A stretch of 64,000 nucleotides of DNA from Phaeosaccion multiseriatum (Eukaryota; Ochrophyta, other classes): positions 1,612,001 through 1,676,000 of the forward strand of contig OZ218953.1 of NCBI GenBank assembly GCA_965112735.1, given 5' to 3'. Numbering within the stretch: the stretch's first letter is position 1; each line of letters opens with the position of its first letter. This document shows positions 34,401 through 44,537 of the stretch, in pieces. The notes beneath the pieces are model-generated. The model was not told the DNA's origin and made no database searches. It saw only the letters and a list, made by a program, of their open reading frames with translations. The position numbers and the translations under genes were made by a program.

Positions 34401-35073
34401 ATCGTCATCAAGGCGGGCCTGCATCCTCCGCTCTTCCTTGCGCAGCGCGGCACTTCTCTCCCTGCGCCGTACTTTATCTAGCTATCGACAGCAGCAGCAG
34501 CAGCAGCAGTGACGGTGTGCCCATACAATACACATACAGAAGAGAGAGGGGGAGGGGAGGGAGAAAGAGAGAGAGAGGAGAGAGGGGGGCGTGAGTGTTG
34601 AAGAGCATTGCTGGGGAGTCTCGCGCGCCTCCGATACTTTGTCTCACCTCCTCCCATTTCTTCCTGGCCTGCACGATGCAGTCGTGTACATGCTCCATGG
34701 GGTGGGGGACGAGAATGTCCGCCACCCTATCGGGAAAGAGGAAGGGAGGAGAGGGGTGAGGGAAGAGACGTAGAGAGGGCAGAGGTAAGATACGAGTAGA
34801 GTGCATGGTGGACCAAGAATACGGGTGAGAGGGTGAAGGAGGAGAGGGCCTGGTGAGGTGTACAAAGGGGAAGTCATCAGGAGGAAGGGTCGCGGCTTAC
34901 GCTTCGAGCCACGCCACAACCTTGTTTCTTTTGTCCCCACCTAACCTGAAGAGTGTCGCATTGTCGGGATGGTGCTCCAGCTCCGCGAGGGTTTCTATAT
35001 CGTCCTCAGCTCCCTCCACCAGACCTTCCCACAGTGACTGGAGGCCTTTTGCTGTATCCTGTATGGGTAGCAT
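31489..35073 (-). CDS. SNAPC3: snRNA-activating protein complex subunit 3 (SNAPC3/SNAP50) homologue
   Basis: Exons on the minus strand are 35073-34946, 34726-34648, 34481-33671, 33332-32884 and 32586-31489, in consistent phase, 854 residues. The family is a core subunit of the complex that recognises the proximal sequence element of snRNA promoters for RNA polymerases II and III. Evidence is the C-terminal domain: VLGSHPLSVLRDYIPCLSD, SFFLIEGAFYVDDR, and the zinc-binding CEVCNFHAARVNCYG followed by FCEHCYHRLHYN, which matches the conserved SNAP50 pattern of Cys pairs ending in LHY. The protein is about twice the length of animal SNAP50 because of Glu-rich, Gly-rich and Gln-rich inserts. It ends in a poly-Glu tail followed by DRSGSTAG. 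The start at 35073 is the only good ATG before the first conserved helix, though an upstream exon is possible. Divergent from the 35297 gene, 223 bases away. Confidence 0.85.
31516..31590. repeat. CTC trinucleotide repeat coding for poly-Glu
   Basis: About 75 bases of CTC repeat, read on the minus strand as the Glu tail of the SNAPC3 homologue. Confidence 0.9.
32641..32690. repeat. GGAA tetranucleotide microsatellite
   Basis: Array of GGAA within the last intron of the SNAPC3 homologue, on the opposite strand to the gene. Confidence 0.9.
33076..33193. repeat. CTC/CTT array coding for Glu-rich insert
   Basis: Long trinucleotide array read on the minus strand as a Glu/Lys-rich stretch inside exon 4 of the SNAPC3 homologue. 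Confidence 0.85.
33902..33973. repeat. CTC array coding for poly-Gly
   Basis: The same trinucleotide type as the arrays at 31516 and 33076, but here read in the frame that gives a Gly run in exon 3 of the SNAPC3 homologue. Confidence 0.85.
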
Positions 35074-35296
35074 GGGCGAGCGGTAGCCCGTACGGATTCG
35101 CACGGGGCAGCAGCAAGGAGGAACAGTTGGTCCTCCAAGTCACAAGTCACAGCTGGCTTGGCGGGCGGCCCTCTCCCCCATCCCCTTCTTCCCCTCCTTC
35201 TTCCTTTGCTGCTTAACACTCCAGCGCTTCCTCTCTCTCTCGCTCTCCTCCGAATCCTACTCCTCAGCTCCTCCTAGTCTACCCTCCCCGAGGGCC

Positions 35297-36193
35297 ATGA
35301 GAAGTTGTTTTCATCCCGCTCTTCTGTCCTTAATCTGCTTTATGCTCTCAAGCTATTGCTGCTCGGCATTCGTGCCGGGACCAAGCTTTATCGGCAGCAT
35401 GACATCTCCTCGTGATGGTAGCAAGATGTGTGTAAGGAGCGGGCAAATAAGCAGGAGCAGCTTCAGCGGATGTCGACCATCTTTGTCACAAATGGGGGCT
35501 GGGAATGGAGACGAGGAGGAGGAGCCGAAGAGATATCCTCCCGGAAGTGGCATGGAGGGAAGGAGAAGGCCAAACGAGAGTGGAATCGAGCAGAGGGACT
35601 TCGACTGGTTTGAGCTGCAGGCCCAGCGAGAAGCAAATGGAGAGGTACGAGCACGGGAGGAGGTCATTGTCGCAGCACGGTGCCTTCAATATTTACTCCT
35701 GTGGGCTTGTTTCTGCACTTCAGCCCCACCCCTTTGCCGATGTATCACCACCCTGCTGCTGCCCCTGTCTCCTTGTCCATCCATATGTGCTGACCTACCC
35801 ATCGTTTTCTCTTTCCTCTGCTCGGCTTTATGCCGGACTCTCGATTGCACGCAGCTCAATGCCCTGGAAAGTAAGTACACAGACCTTTGGGAGACGAGTT
35901 GACACAAGTGACGAGGGGATTAGACATGGAGTAGACCTGTATGTGTGTTCATGTGGGTGGGGGGGGGGGGGGGAGAGTCAAGAGAGGGCACGTTTCCCAC
36001 ACATCCCTGTACTTCTGTATCGCCACTGTGCACTCACCCCCTCTTGCCCTCTTTACCTCTCTACCTCTCTGCACGCCCGACACATACAGATCCCGCCTTC
36101 TACATAGCCTGCTTCTGCCTCGCTCCCGTGGTGGTTGGCATCTGGGGCATACTTTCTTGCAACATCCCGGTGCTGCCGGCCGTCTGCTACTGA
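35297..36193 (+). CDS. Small plastid-type membrane protein with a 16-base exon
   Basis: Exons 35297-35644, 35855-35870 and 36090-36193 join in frame to 155 residues. The N-terminus is a signal peptide (MRSCFHPALLSLICFMLSSY) ending CCSAFVPGP. The S-A-F-x-P pattern at the cleavage site matches the ASAF motif of bipartite plastid-targeting presequences in algae with secondary red plastids, and a Ser/Arg-rich transit-like region follows. The middle has an acidic/Pro segment and an RDFDWFELQAQREANGE helix. The last exon encodes a hydrophobic helix (FYIACFCLAPVVVGIWGI). It is probably an integral thylakoid or envelope protein; family not recognised. The 16-base middle exon is supported by phase (0 in, 1 out) and by GCAG and GTAAGT borders. 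Divergent from the SNAPC3 homologue. Confidence 0.65.
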
Positions 36194-36494
36194 TCCGCCA
36201 GCCATCCATGAGCACCGAGGTAGAGGCGAAATAGAGGGGTGTATAAACTGTTTTACTTGCCCGTGACACGGCTCAAAGTCTGGCCACTTCGAACAACCTT
36301 TTCTTCACCCATCTCTCTCTCCTAGAATTCTGTGGAGAGTTGTCTGATTGGTATTTATCCAATGGAAGAAGGCCAGGGCACGAGGAGGAGATGGGGTTTC
36401 CTGAGGCCGCAAGGTCACATTTCGTTATAACACAATAGACATTTAATTTATTATGAAGTACAAGAGAGGAGGCCATGAGGCTTGGATGGATGAC

Positions 36495-38529
36495 TCAGCA
36501 GTCCCACATTCCCAGCGGTACAGTCCACGCTGACACCACCACCGCCACCGCTACACTCAGGAGGAGAGGCAGCACCACCGCTCGCCTGTTGCTGGTGAAA
36601 GGAAGGCTCCTCCTCGCAGCACCGGAGGTGGAGCTCGCTCCGTCAATCTCGCAGAATGTTCCTGAAGCGGTCTCGGGACACACGCACTTGAAGCCCGTGC
36701 ACTCCCCGACACCTGCGCACATGACGCCCTCATAGGAGCACAAGAGCTCGGGTGTGGAGCGGAAGACCTGGTAGGACAGAGAGCCTTCGTCTACTGTATC
36801 TCCCCCAAGCACGTAGAGGGCGGGCACCAATGTCCCCGCCGCGTTGGGCCCCTCCATCTCCGTGAGCTCTCGCTGCCAGGCCACCATTTCGTGACCCCAC
36901 TTGCCAATGTAGATGGGAACGTCGTCCACCGCCGTGAGGAACCACTCCATGGAGGAGTACTGGTTGGCCCCCTCCCCCTCCTGGTAGTTCACCTGCACCC
37001 AATTGGCGCCGTCGTAGGAGTACCACATATCCACCCGCCCAATCGTGTCGTAGACAATCTTACCCGTGCTCTGGTCTTCTCCCTTGTATGCACCCCCCGC
37101 TAGCCATATTCTCGGGCTCGAGCCGCCCCCCACGGAACCATTCACTCCACCAACATCTTCGTATGGGCTGTCCACCGAAGCCCACGTGACCAGGCTGTGC
37201 CAGGCGCGCGGCTCCCAGGGGGGGCTGTCGGTGACCAGCGTCCAATTCACAGCGTTTTGCGACGCGTACACATCGGCGCGAGATCGAAACCCGTCGTAGC
37301 GGGAGCTGTCGGAGGGCCACCCCCCAAAGCCCCCCGTGAGAAACATGGTGCTGTTTCCCTCCAAGGTGGAGGGGACCATGGTCAACCCCATGCCGCAGCG
37401 AGGCGACCACGCCACACTCTCCCCGGCCTCTAGCACTTGCCTCCACTCCATGTCCCAGCCCCCACCGTCTCGGCCGTGCACGTAGGTCACATCCGTGCCC
37501 ACCCAAACGTCGTTGGTTAGCGGTGAGCCCCCAAAGATGTACAAGCCCTCGTCGAGCACCGCAGTGGCGTGCCAGGCACGGGCCGTCCAGTTGGCGTACT
37601 GCACTATGTCCCATCGGCTGCCATCGAGACTCACCCATACGTCATTGTTTGGGTTCGGGGTGAATCCTCCCGTCAGCAGCATGGCCTTTGTGTCCGTTCC
37701 GTTGACCACGCAATTGAGCACGTCTACTTTGTGTCCGTATCTAGCGTACCAGGGGGCAAGCTCGCCCGGGTTCACTGCGTCGAAGTTTTGTGCCCAAAAA
37801 TCTCCGGTGAGGGTAAAGAACTTGACCCAATTCACGCCATAATCCTCGCTGTACCACACGTCGGCCAAGCGAGACGTGTACTCCAGGTTGTAGGCCTGCA
37901 ACGGCGACGACGGTGTGAATGGTGCGTGCATGCATGGTGCAGTAATGTGATTTGATGAAGGGGGGTGACATACATTGAGGAGGAGCATCTATTTTTTCCC
38001 AAAGTCGCGAGGGGGATGGACCAACGCCGCCCCTCCTCTAACCTTGTTTGGCCTCTCTCTCTCTCTCTTTTATTATGCTTTCTGAATTTCTGTCAGCGTG
38101 TTGTAGGTAGCAGCCCCTCTCTCGCCTCCTCCGCCCCTCTCCACCAAGCCTACATTGAACGCTTCTCCCTCCCTTGGGCACAGCCCCACACACCTGATAT
38201 AAGTCACTTCGTCCTCCTATGACCCAGAGCTTGTCGTCAAACACAGTCGCTGCATGACCCATCCTGGCTGTAAACGCACTCGAGTCATCTCTAGTCGTCT
38301 CCACCCAACTTGCAGCCGGGAAGTCGTACGCCGACACGGCAGTAACACGTAGAGCAGCAGCCATAAAGCAGCCAATGCCTACTGCGGCAAGTCGGAAGGT
38401 CTTCGCTCTTGCCTCTTTTCGTCTCCCCCCTCGTACCGCTAGTCCTGCTGCAGCAGCTGGGGCGACCGAGTATGGTAGTGGGCAAGAGGGCGACGATAAA
38501 ACCCATGATGACCATCCTCCCTTGGCCAT
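36495..38529 (-). CDS. Kelch-like beta-propeller surface protein with EGF-like end and C-terminal membrane segment
   Basis: Exons 38529-38194 and 37895-36495 join in phase 0, giving 578 residues; an in-frame ATG at 38724 would add 65 more. A hydrophobic signal or anchor (FRLAAVGIGCFMAAALRVTA) precedes YDFPAASWVETTRDD. Repeated kelch-like units follow: GHAATVFDDKLWVIGG, AMLLTGGF, WHATAVLDEGLYIFGG, PALYVLGGD, each with DVW or DMW and a nearby W. This predicts a beta-propeller ectodomain. Near the end is a Cys-rich EGF-like stretch (CSYEGVMCAGVGECTGFKC) and a final hydrophobic segment (VVLPLLLSVAVAVVVSAW). Several N-glycosylation sequons are present. A cell-surface or endomembrane binding protein is likely; the ligand is unknown. 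Divergent from the TadA gene. Confidence 0.8.
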
Positions 38530-39007
38530 GGCCAGGTTTCTCAATTCGGCCCATCCTGGCCAGGAGCCTGGGCAGCAGGGATCAGCCGACGGTACTGGCT
38601 CTCTTGCTCTCCTTCTCTTCTTGGCCTTGAATGAGCTGCTGATGTAGAAGGAGCGGTGGCTCGCTCTCCTTTTTCCTGCAAGCCCTCCAGAGCCTTCAGG
38701 CCCGTCCTTCCCGGTACTCTTCATTTTTTTGGGTTGGTGCGTCCTAAGATCTTGTGGAGGGATGTGGAAGCCACCCCAGAGGAGTGAAAGCGGGCACAAT
38801 GTTTTCGGTTTTTCCTTCTGCTATATGCGAACAGTGTATCGCGGGGCGGGCGCGGGGCGGGATGCCAATTATTGCGGCGCTCAACGGGCGCCTCACAGGG
38901 GCGAACGTGGAGAACCAAGACATGTACTTCAGGTGCCTCGCTCGACCAAATCCAAAGCCAAAACAGCAACAAAGAGGAGAAGCGTCATCGAACCGACCTC
39001 GTGCGAG

Positions 39008-40958
39008 ATGATAGAGCTCCTGTCGAAATCGGCTTCCGCGTCGTTGGTACTCCTCTCCTCTTTAACGTACTGTTCCTGCTACCTCACGCCCTCCACCACC
39101 TCGGCTTTTCGGACGGGGCCGGCGGCAGTAGCAGCAACGGGAACAGTAGGACAGTCAGTTCTGCGAGGAGGCATTGTTGGCGCGGGAAACCTACCGCTAT
39201 GGTGCTCATCGGGGAGAAGACATGCCCAGAGATCCGATCGCTCCGGAGATGACAGATGTAGAAACCTCTGGTCTCGGCGAAGACACAGTGGCAGTCGTCT
39301 CGGTAGTTCGTCAGCAGCCGTAGAAGTAGCTGTAGAGCAAGAAGAAGAAGAAGAAGGAGAGGAAGAAGGAGCAGGAGGAATAGCAACAACAGAGGCTACA
39401 GTACCAGAAGGAGACATAGCGAGAGCAGGAGCAACAGCTGGGGTCGAGCTGCAAGCAGCGGAGCATCGCGATGACCACTTCATGGGCTTGGCTCTCCGCC
39501 ACGCTGCCCAGGCGTATACACAGGGGGAAGTCCCCATAGGGGCTGTCCTGGTCGACTCTGAAGGTGAGCCTGATGGGACGTTTGTTGTGAGGGTTGGTGC
39601 TGCCGCTTGTCTCTCGGGCCAATAGAGCACATCTTGCCCGTTATGCCGTATTCCGGGGGAGAATTCATATCCAATTCCCCAAGTCCTTCGTCTCTTTCCA
39701 TTCAGTACTTGAGCGAAACATCACCATTCATTTCTATCTTCTTTTCTTTTCTCCGCGCCCTTTTTGTTTTGGCCCCAAATGGCAGGCTCCGTATTGACTG
39801 CAGCAGGCAACGCAGTGGAGGCCCTCCAGGATGCCACCGCGCACGCGGAGATGCTGACGATGCGTAAGGCCGCCTCTCTACAGGACAACTGGCGCCTCAC
39901 AGGCACCACTCTCTACACCACGCTCGAGCCCTGCGTCATGTGCCTGGCCGCCGCGCAGGTGAGAGCAGGAAGGCAGTGGACGGCTTCAGCTGTGGTCCTG
40001 AGGGGGGGGGGGGGGGGGGATGTCATCGGGGGCAGGAACTGTGTGGGGTAGAAGGTTGGGGGGGCGCAAGGGCTCACGTCCGACTGTCTGACCCACGCCT
40101 TCCGTCACCACAAAATACACACACACACACACACACATACATGCATACATACATACACATACACTCACACGCGTACTGCCCCCCCACACACACCTCCCTC
40201 CATGCCATACACTGAACAGCAATTCCGTGTAAAAAAGGTTGTTTTTGCCGCGCCGGACTTGCGTATGGGGGCTGCGGGCAGCTTTGTGAATCTGCTGGAC
40301 CACGAGCACCCCTTCCACGAAATCTCGGTGCGGGGGGGCGTGATGGAGACGCAGAGCGCTTCCATGATGAGGCGATTCTTTCGAAGCAGACGCAAGGTGA
40401 GAGAGAGGGGGGAGGAAGCAAGCATCGAGAAGATCACCTCAGCTCACCTCCCGCTTGTCAGTCGACTGGCCAGTATCTTTCTTTCTTTCTGACACTCTCT
40501 CTGAGTCGGTGTAGGTTTGTTTGAGGGGGGGCTTTCGGCACGACACGTTGTTTGCATCACACCACAGGCCGCAGGGGGGGGTGGACCCGGAAGCGGAGAA
40601 GGAAAAGCTGCCGCAGGAGGCCTGTTTTTTCAATTGGCTGTCTTTTGCTTTCCCTTTCCCCCTGTTTTGGTCTTTCCAATTTCCTCAAACTGCCTTGCTT
40701 TATTTGCGTCATGGAAAATGCTTGCTTTTTCGCTTTCCACTTCGGTAGGGCCTCATATCGGAGAAGTATAAGAGGAAGGAGGTCAATCCCACAGCAGAAG
40801 GCTCTGGAGTAGAGGAGGGGGAGGAAGTGGATGAGGATTGCTCTCGGGAGAGGGACGGAGGACGCCTTCCCACACATACGGAGGTGGAAATATCTGAACA
40901 GGAACGGGAGTTACCCGACTACATGGCACCGGGTCTCTGTACACGTGTGCCCCTTTGA
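39008..40958 (+). CDS. tadA: Plastid-targeted tRNA-specific adenosine deaminase (TadA/TADA family)
   Basis: Exons 39008-39563, 39786-39958, 40220-40396 and 40749-40958 join in frame to 371 residues. The family deaminates adenosine-34 to inosine in tRNA-Arg(ACG). Catalytic motifs are HAEM (zinc ligand and proton-shuttle Glu) and PCVMC (two zinc-ligand Cys). Around them are EVPIGAVLVDSEG, GAAGSFVNLLDH and a MMRRFFRSRRK end that match bacterial-type TadA. The proposed start gives a hydrophobic signal segment ending TTSAFRTGP, an S-A-F plastid-targeting motif, and a long Ser/Glu/Ala-rich presequence before the domain (about residue 155). An acidic extension follows the deaminase domain. Plastid tRNA-Arg(ACG) is the expected substrate. 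The frame is also open upstream of 39008, so the start is a choice based on the targeting signal. Confidence 0.88.
40002..40019. repeat. G homopolymer run in an intron
   Basis: Eighteen consecutive G bases in the second intron of the TadA gene, followed about 90 bases later by a CA microsatellite at 40113-40138. Confidence 0.9.
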
Positions 40959-41688
40959 ACCCCATCGCCAGTCCCCTCCTCCCTCTCGGACTCCTTGAAG
41001 CGCTGTTAGTCTCCCGCCAGTCATCGTGTGGCCTCCCATGAGCGAATGAGACAGGGACTGCCAATGAAACGGCAAGGCGGCCCAGGCCTCCCTAGTGCTG
41101 GTGAGTAGCGGTGGGGAGGCAGGGAAGGAAGGCAGACTGGCTCTGCTGGCGACGGCTCTTGAGTGTGGAGTGTCGAACCGTTTGTCGGGTGACAAGTGTC
41201 GGTCGAGGCAGCGTGACATGGGGTGGGGGGAGGGGCGGCATCGAGAGAGCTGAGATACTGCTAGTAGGTGCAAGTGCTGCGCTGAGATGGAACGGAAGGA
41301 AGCGAGGCAAGTCGAGCGCGGCGCACCGCGCCTCCCACTGGCGGAGGTGTGGGCCTTTCGGAGCTTTGCTTGCGGCTATGCTATGGGTATGTGCGCTACA
41401 ACCTCCGGGCCTTTCTCCACTTCATGCCACGGCAGGATCAGGCATGGCAAGGGGCGAGACGCTTCAGGTCTCAGTTTGGGCCATCGCCGACGAGGAGCTG
41501 CTTACATGTCACCAACTGTTGCTACAGTACCGGCGGTGGCGGGGGATGTCGGCCACTGACAAATGGCAACCCTCACCCTCAAACAAGACAATAGGAAAAG
41601 AGAGAACACCGCCGCCATCGCGAGGGCATTCGCCTAATTCGAGTGAGTCACTCCCTCACAGACAGAGCCCACCAAGAGCTTGGCCAAC

Positions 41689-41731
<43 letters not shown>

Positions 41732-42054
41732 CGTACGCTCTCTGTATTTAAAAGCTAATTATTAGGGCAAAACCTATGTGGATGGATCGTGCCAGCCCTG
41801 ACCACGGCTTGCAGCCAACAGGCAGAGCTGTTCAGAAACCACTGTGGCTCTCCCTTGTCGCTCCTGTTTTTGCTTGTCGTTCAGCAAGGCTCAGGAGCTC
41901 AAAGAGAATCTGCACGCCAGTGAAGAGTAAAAATGCCCAGAGAGGTGTAGCACCACCAAAGTAGAGCATCACGGTAGTGCATGCAACAACCCACCCACCC
42001 CAAACCCCTACCCCCCCCCCCCCCCGCCCTCTGAGCCAATCCAATCAAATCAAA
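40959..42054. other. Intergenic between convergent genes; TA microsatellite
   Basis: Just over 1 kb between the TadA stop and the end of the next gene. Open frames here have no protein-like composition. It includes a TA dinucleotide repeat (41692-41727) and a C run near 42011-42025. No gene is seen. Confidence 0.5.
41692..41727. repeat. TA microsatellite
   Basis: About 18 TA dinucleotides in otherwise GC-rich DNA. Confidence 0.9.
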
Positions 42055-44537
42055 TCACCTCGACGCCTTGTCAATGTTCCAGCCATTCTCCTTGCTGAGC
42101 GCCTTGATGATGGCCCTGACCCTCGCCTCCTCCTGTAACTTGGACTCCTGCACCTTTGCGGAGTAGTCGTCCTGCACCTGCTTGCTCCCCTCCTCAAACG
42201 CTGTCTCAATCCCCTTCAAGCGCTCCCCCACGTCGTCGTAAATGTCACATAACTCGTCAATCTTCTTCTTGACAGCCTTTTTGAACACACGCCCCTCCTC
42301 CAACTGAATGTCCTTCTCCTTCGACATGTCTGTAACTGCCATTTTGGCCTCGTTCTTGAGGTGCATTTTCCGCTCTGCGAGGCGGCTTCGAGCCCCGTTG
42401 CGAAGTGTCCTTTCCACCGAGCGGAGGTGCGTTTTGAGCTCCAAGCGGTAGCTATTCCTGCTTTGATTTTCTGGCTGAAAGAGGCAAAAGGGAAAGGAAA
42501 AGGGAAACGCAGGCGGACGGACAAGCAAAGGATGTGAGAGGTGAACGGAACAGACATTACTACTACTGACCACAACCCACCAAAGAAAGACGACGAGAAG
42601 AACAACAGGGTAACCCGAGACCCAACCCCCCCAGAGCCATCTCTTCGTCCAGCATGCCCCCTTCATCACTGCTATACTCGCTACTAACTGACCTTCTGCA
42701 ACGGATGTCCGGCCTCTTGGCGGGCACACTTTAGTGCTTCTCGTGCGAAGCGGAGCAGGTCCTCATCCACGTCGATGCCCGTCGCGTCGAGTGTGGAAGA
42801 GGTGAATCCCACAGCCGCTTCGGCTTCGTTGGGGGCCGTGGGGGGTGATGTTGACATGCTTTCTCTGCTGGCCTTGCTCGTCAAGTTACGGGCCGTAAGC
42901 TTGTCTGCCTCTCCCGTAGGGCGTCCCTCATCCTGAGGCGATCGCCCCCCCTCCTCCGAGGCCCTTCCATTCAGCTGCGCTGCCTCCTCCGCACCACCCC
43001 CCCCACCCGCCGCAGTATCCTGTTCAGACGCTGAAGGGAACGCAGCGCGACCGTCTCGGGTTGCCTCACCTCCAGTCTGTACATTCTGCTCCCGCTCCTG
43101 CTCCTCCTCCTGCTGCTGCTGCGGAGGCGGCGGCGGCTGCTGCTGCTGCTGCTGCTGTTGTTGTTGCTGCCGCTGCTGCTCCTCCAGCTCTTGCTGGTCC
43201 AGCTCTTCCCCATCGCTCAGACCCTCTAGAATACTGGGACTCCTGGATCCGTCGAAAAACCCACCAATACCGCCCCCCACCGACCCGTCCGTGCCATCGT
43301 CATTGAACTGCACCTTGATCCGATTGATCATGGATCGGATCTGCTTCCTGCTGAACCCATCGTCCGCCGACTCCTCCTTGGCGTCGTCTCCCTCGTCCTC
43401 CTCTCCTCCGCCCCCCCCTTGCCCTTGGGAGGCCGACATAAGCCCCTCCAAATCTGATGGGAAAGGCATGCGGTAAGGCGCGTCTAGCTCCGAGGCGTCT
43501 TCGGACTCTGCTCCTGCCTCTGCCGCCGCCGCCGCCGCTGCTGCTCGCTGCTCTCCACTCATACCCGTGTTATACGAGCCCCTGCTGCTCAGCTTTTGTG
43601 CCTCCACCCGGACCCGCTGCTGCTCCTTCTCCCGCTCTGCCCCCGCTTGCATGGCCCGCTGCTCCTCTCTGAGCTCCTGCGATTTACGCTGTAGCGTGGC
43701 GAGGCTGCTATACTGTTGCTGTGGGTGCCGCCGCTCTTCCGCCTCCTCCGCCTGCTCCTCCTGCTCCTCCTGTAGCCGCCGCCGCTCCATCACTTGCAGT
43801 CGCATCACCTGCTGCTGATAAGGGAAATTCATCACCGCTTGAGGGTTCGACCGATCCTCGCCGTGGTAGGGCGCCCTGATGGCGGCCGCAGCGGGTCTCT
43901 GGTAGGGCGTCCTGGTGGCACCCACAGCGCCCTCGACCCGCCCAGAGCGCCGGTTCTCCCCCATGGGAGGCTCCAAGACTTCCTTCTTGACGGAAGGTCC
44001 CCCAAGGCCATTGGGCAGCTGATCTTGGGGCGTCTTAAATTTGTCCGAGTCCACATTGTCCATCTCCTCATGCACGTACTGGTCGAGCTCCAGCTCAGCA
44101 GTGGGGGTTTGGAGCGAGGGGGGGGGCGGCGCCTGCGCCAATGGAGAATGTGGTCTAGGTTCTCTAATGTCCTCCGAGTACTCCGTGGTATATCCAGTGT
44201 CGGACGGAGCAGGCGCCTGCTGACTCATTAGTGATGATCGTTCTCCTTCCCCCCCCAGCACCCGCCCTCCCGCTGAGCTTCCGCCTGCTGCTGAACCGCC
44301 CGCTGCGCCCCCCCCTTCCGCCACCGTCCTGCCGTTCACCTCGAGCGGCCGCATTCCACCCGAGGAAGAGCCGTTCTGCTTCCCACTGCCCCCTTGCTGC
44401 TGCTGCTGCTGCTGCTGCTGTAGCAGGAGCTGCTGATCCATGGAAGAGGGCCAGGTGATGCCCAGCTCCTCAATCACGCCGCCCACAGACCGATCCTTCT
44501 TGTCTTTGGAGCCCCATGTCTTCACAAAGGACCTCAT
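42055..44537 (-). CDS. Gln-rich, largely disordered protein with C-terminal coiled coil
   Basis: Exons 44537-42693 and 42474-42055 join in phase 0, giving 754 residues. It begins MRSFVKTWGSKDKKDRSVGG and is then mostly low complexity: Gln runs, Gly/Ser/Pro segments, acidic stretches and a Glu/Gln/Arg-rich coiled-coil block (RRLQEEQEEQAEEAEERRHP). The second exon encodes a continuous charged helix (RLAERKMHLKNEAKMAVTDM through ALSKENGWNIDKASR). A short ordered block before the intron (DEDLLRFAREALKCARQEAG) may be a docking helix. No enzymatic motif and no recognised family. A scaffold, cytoskeletal or transcription co-regulator role is possible but unsupported. CAG-type repeats in the gene are length-unstable candidates. 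Confidence 0.65.

Noticed and set aside
41111-41758. 215-codon plus-strand open frame ending near the TA repeat
   Set aside because: No protein-like composition, no splice support, and it runs into a microsatellite.
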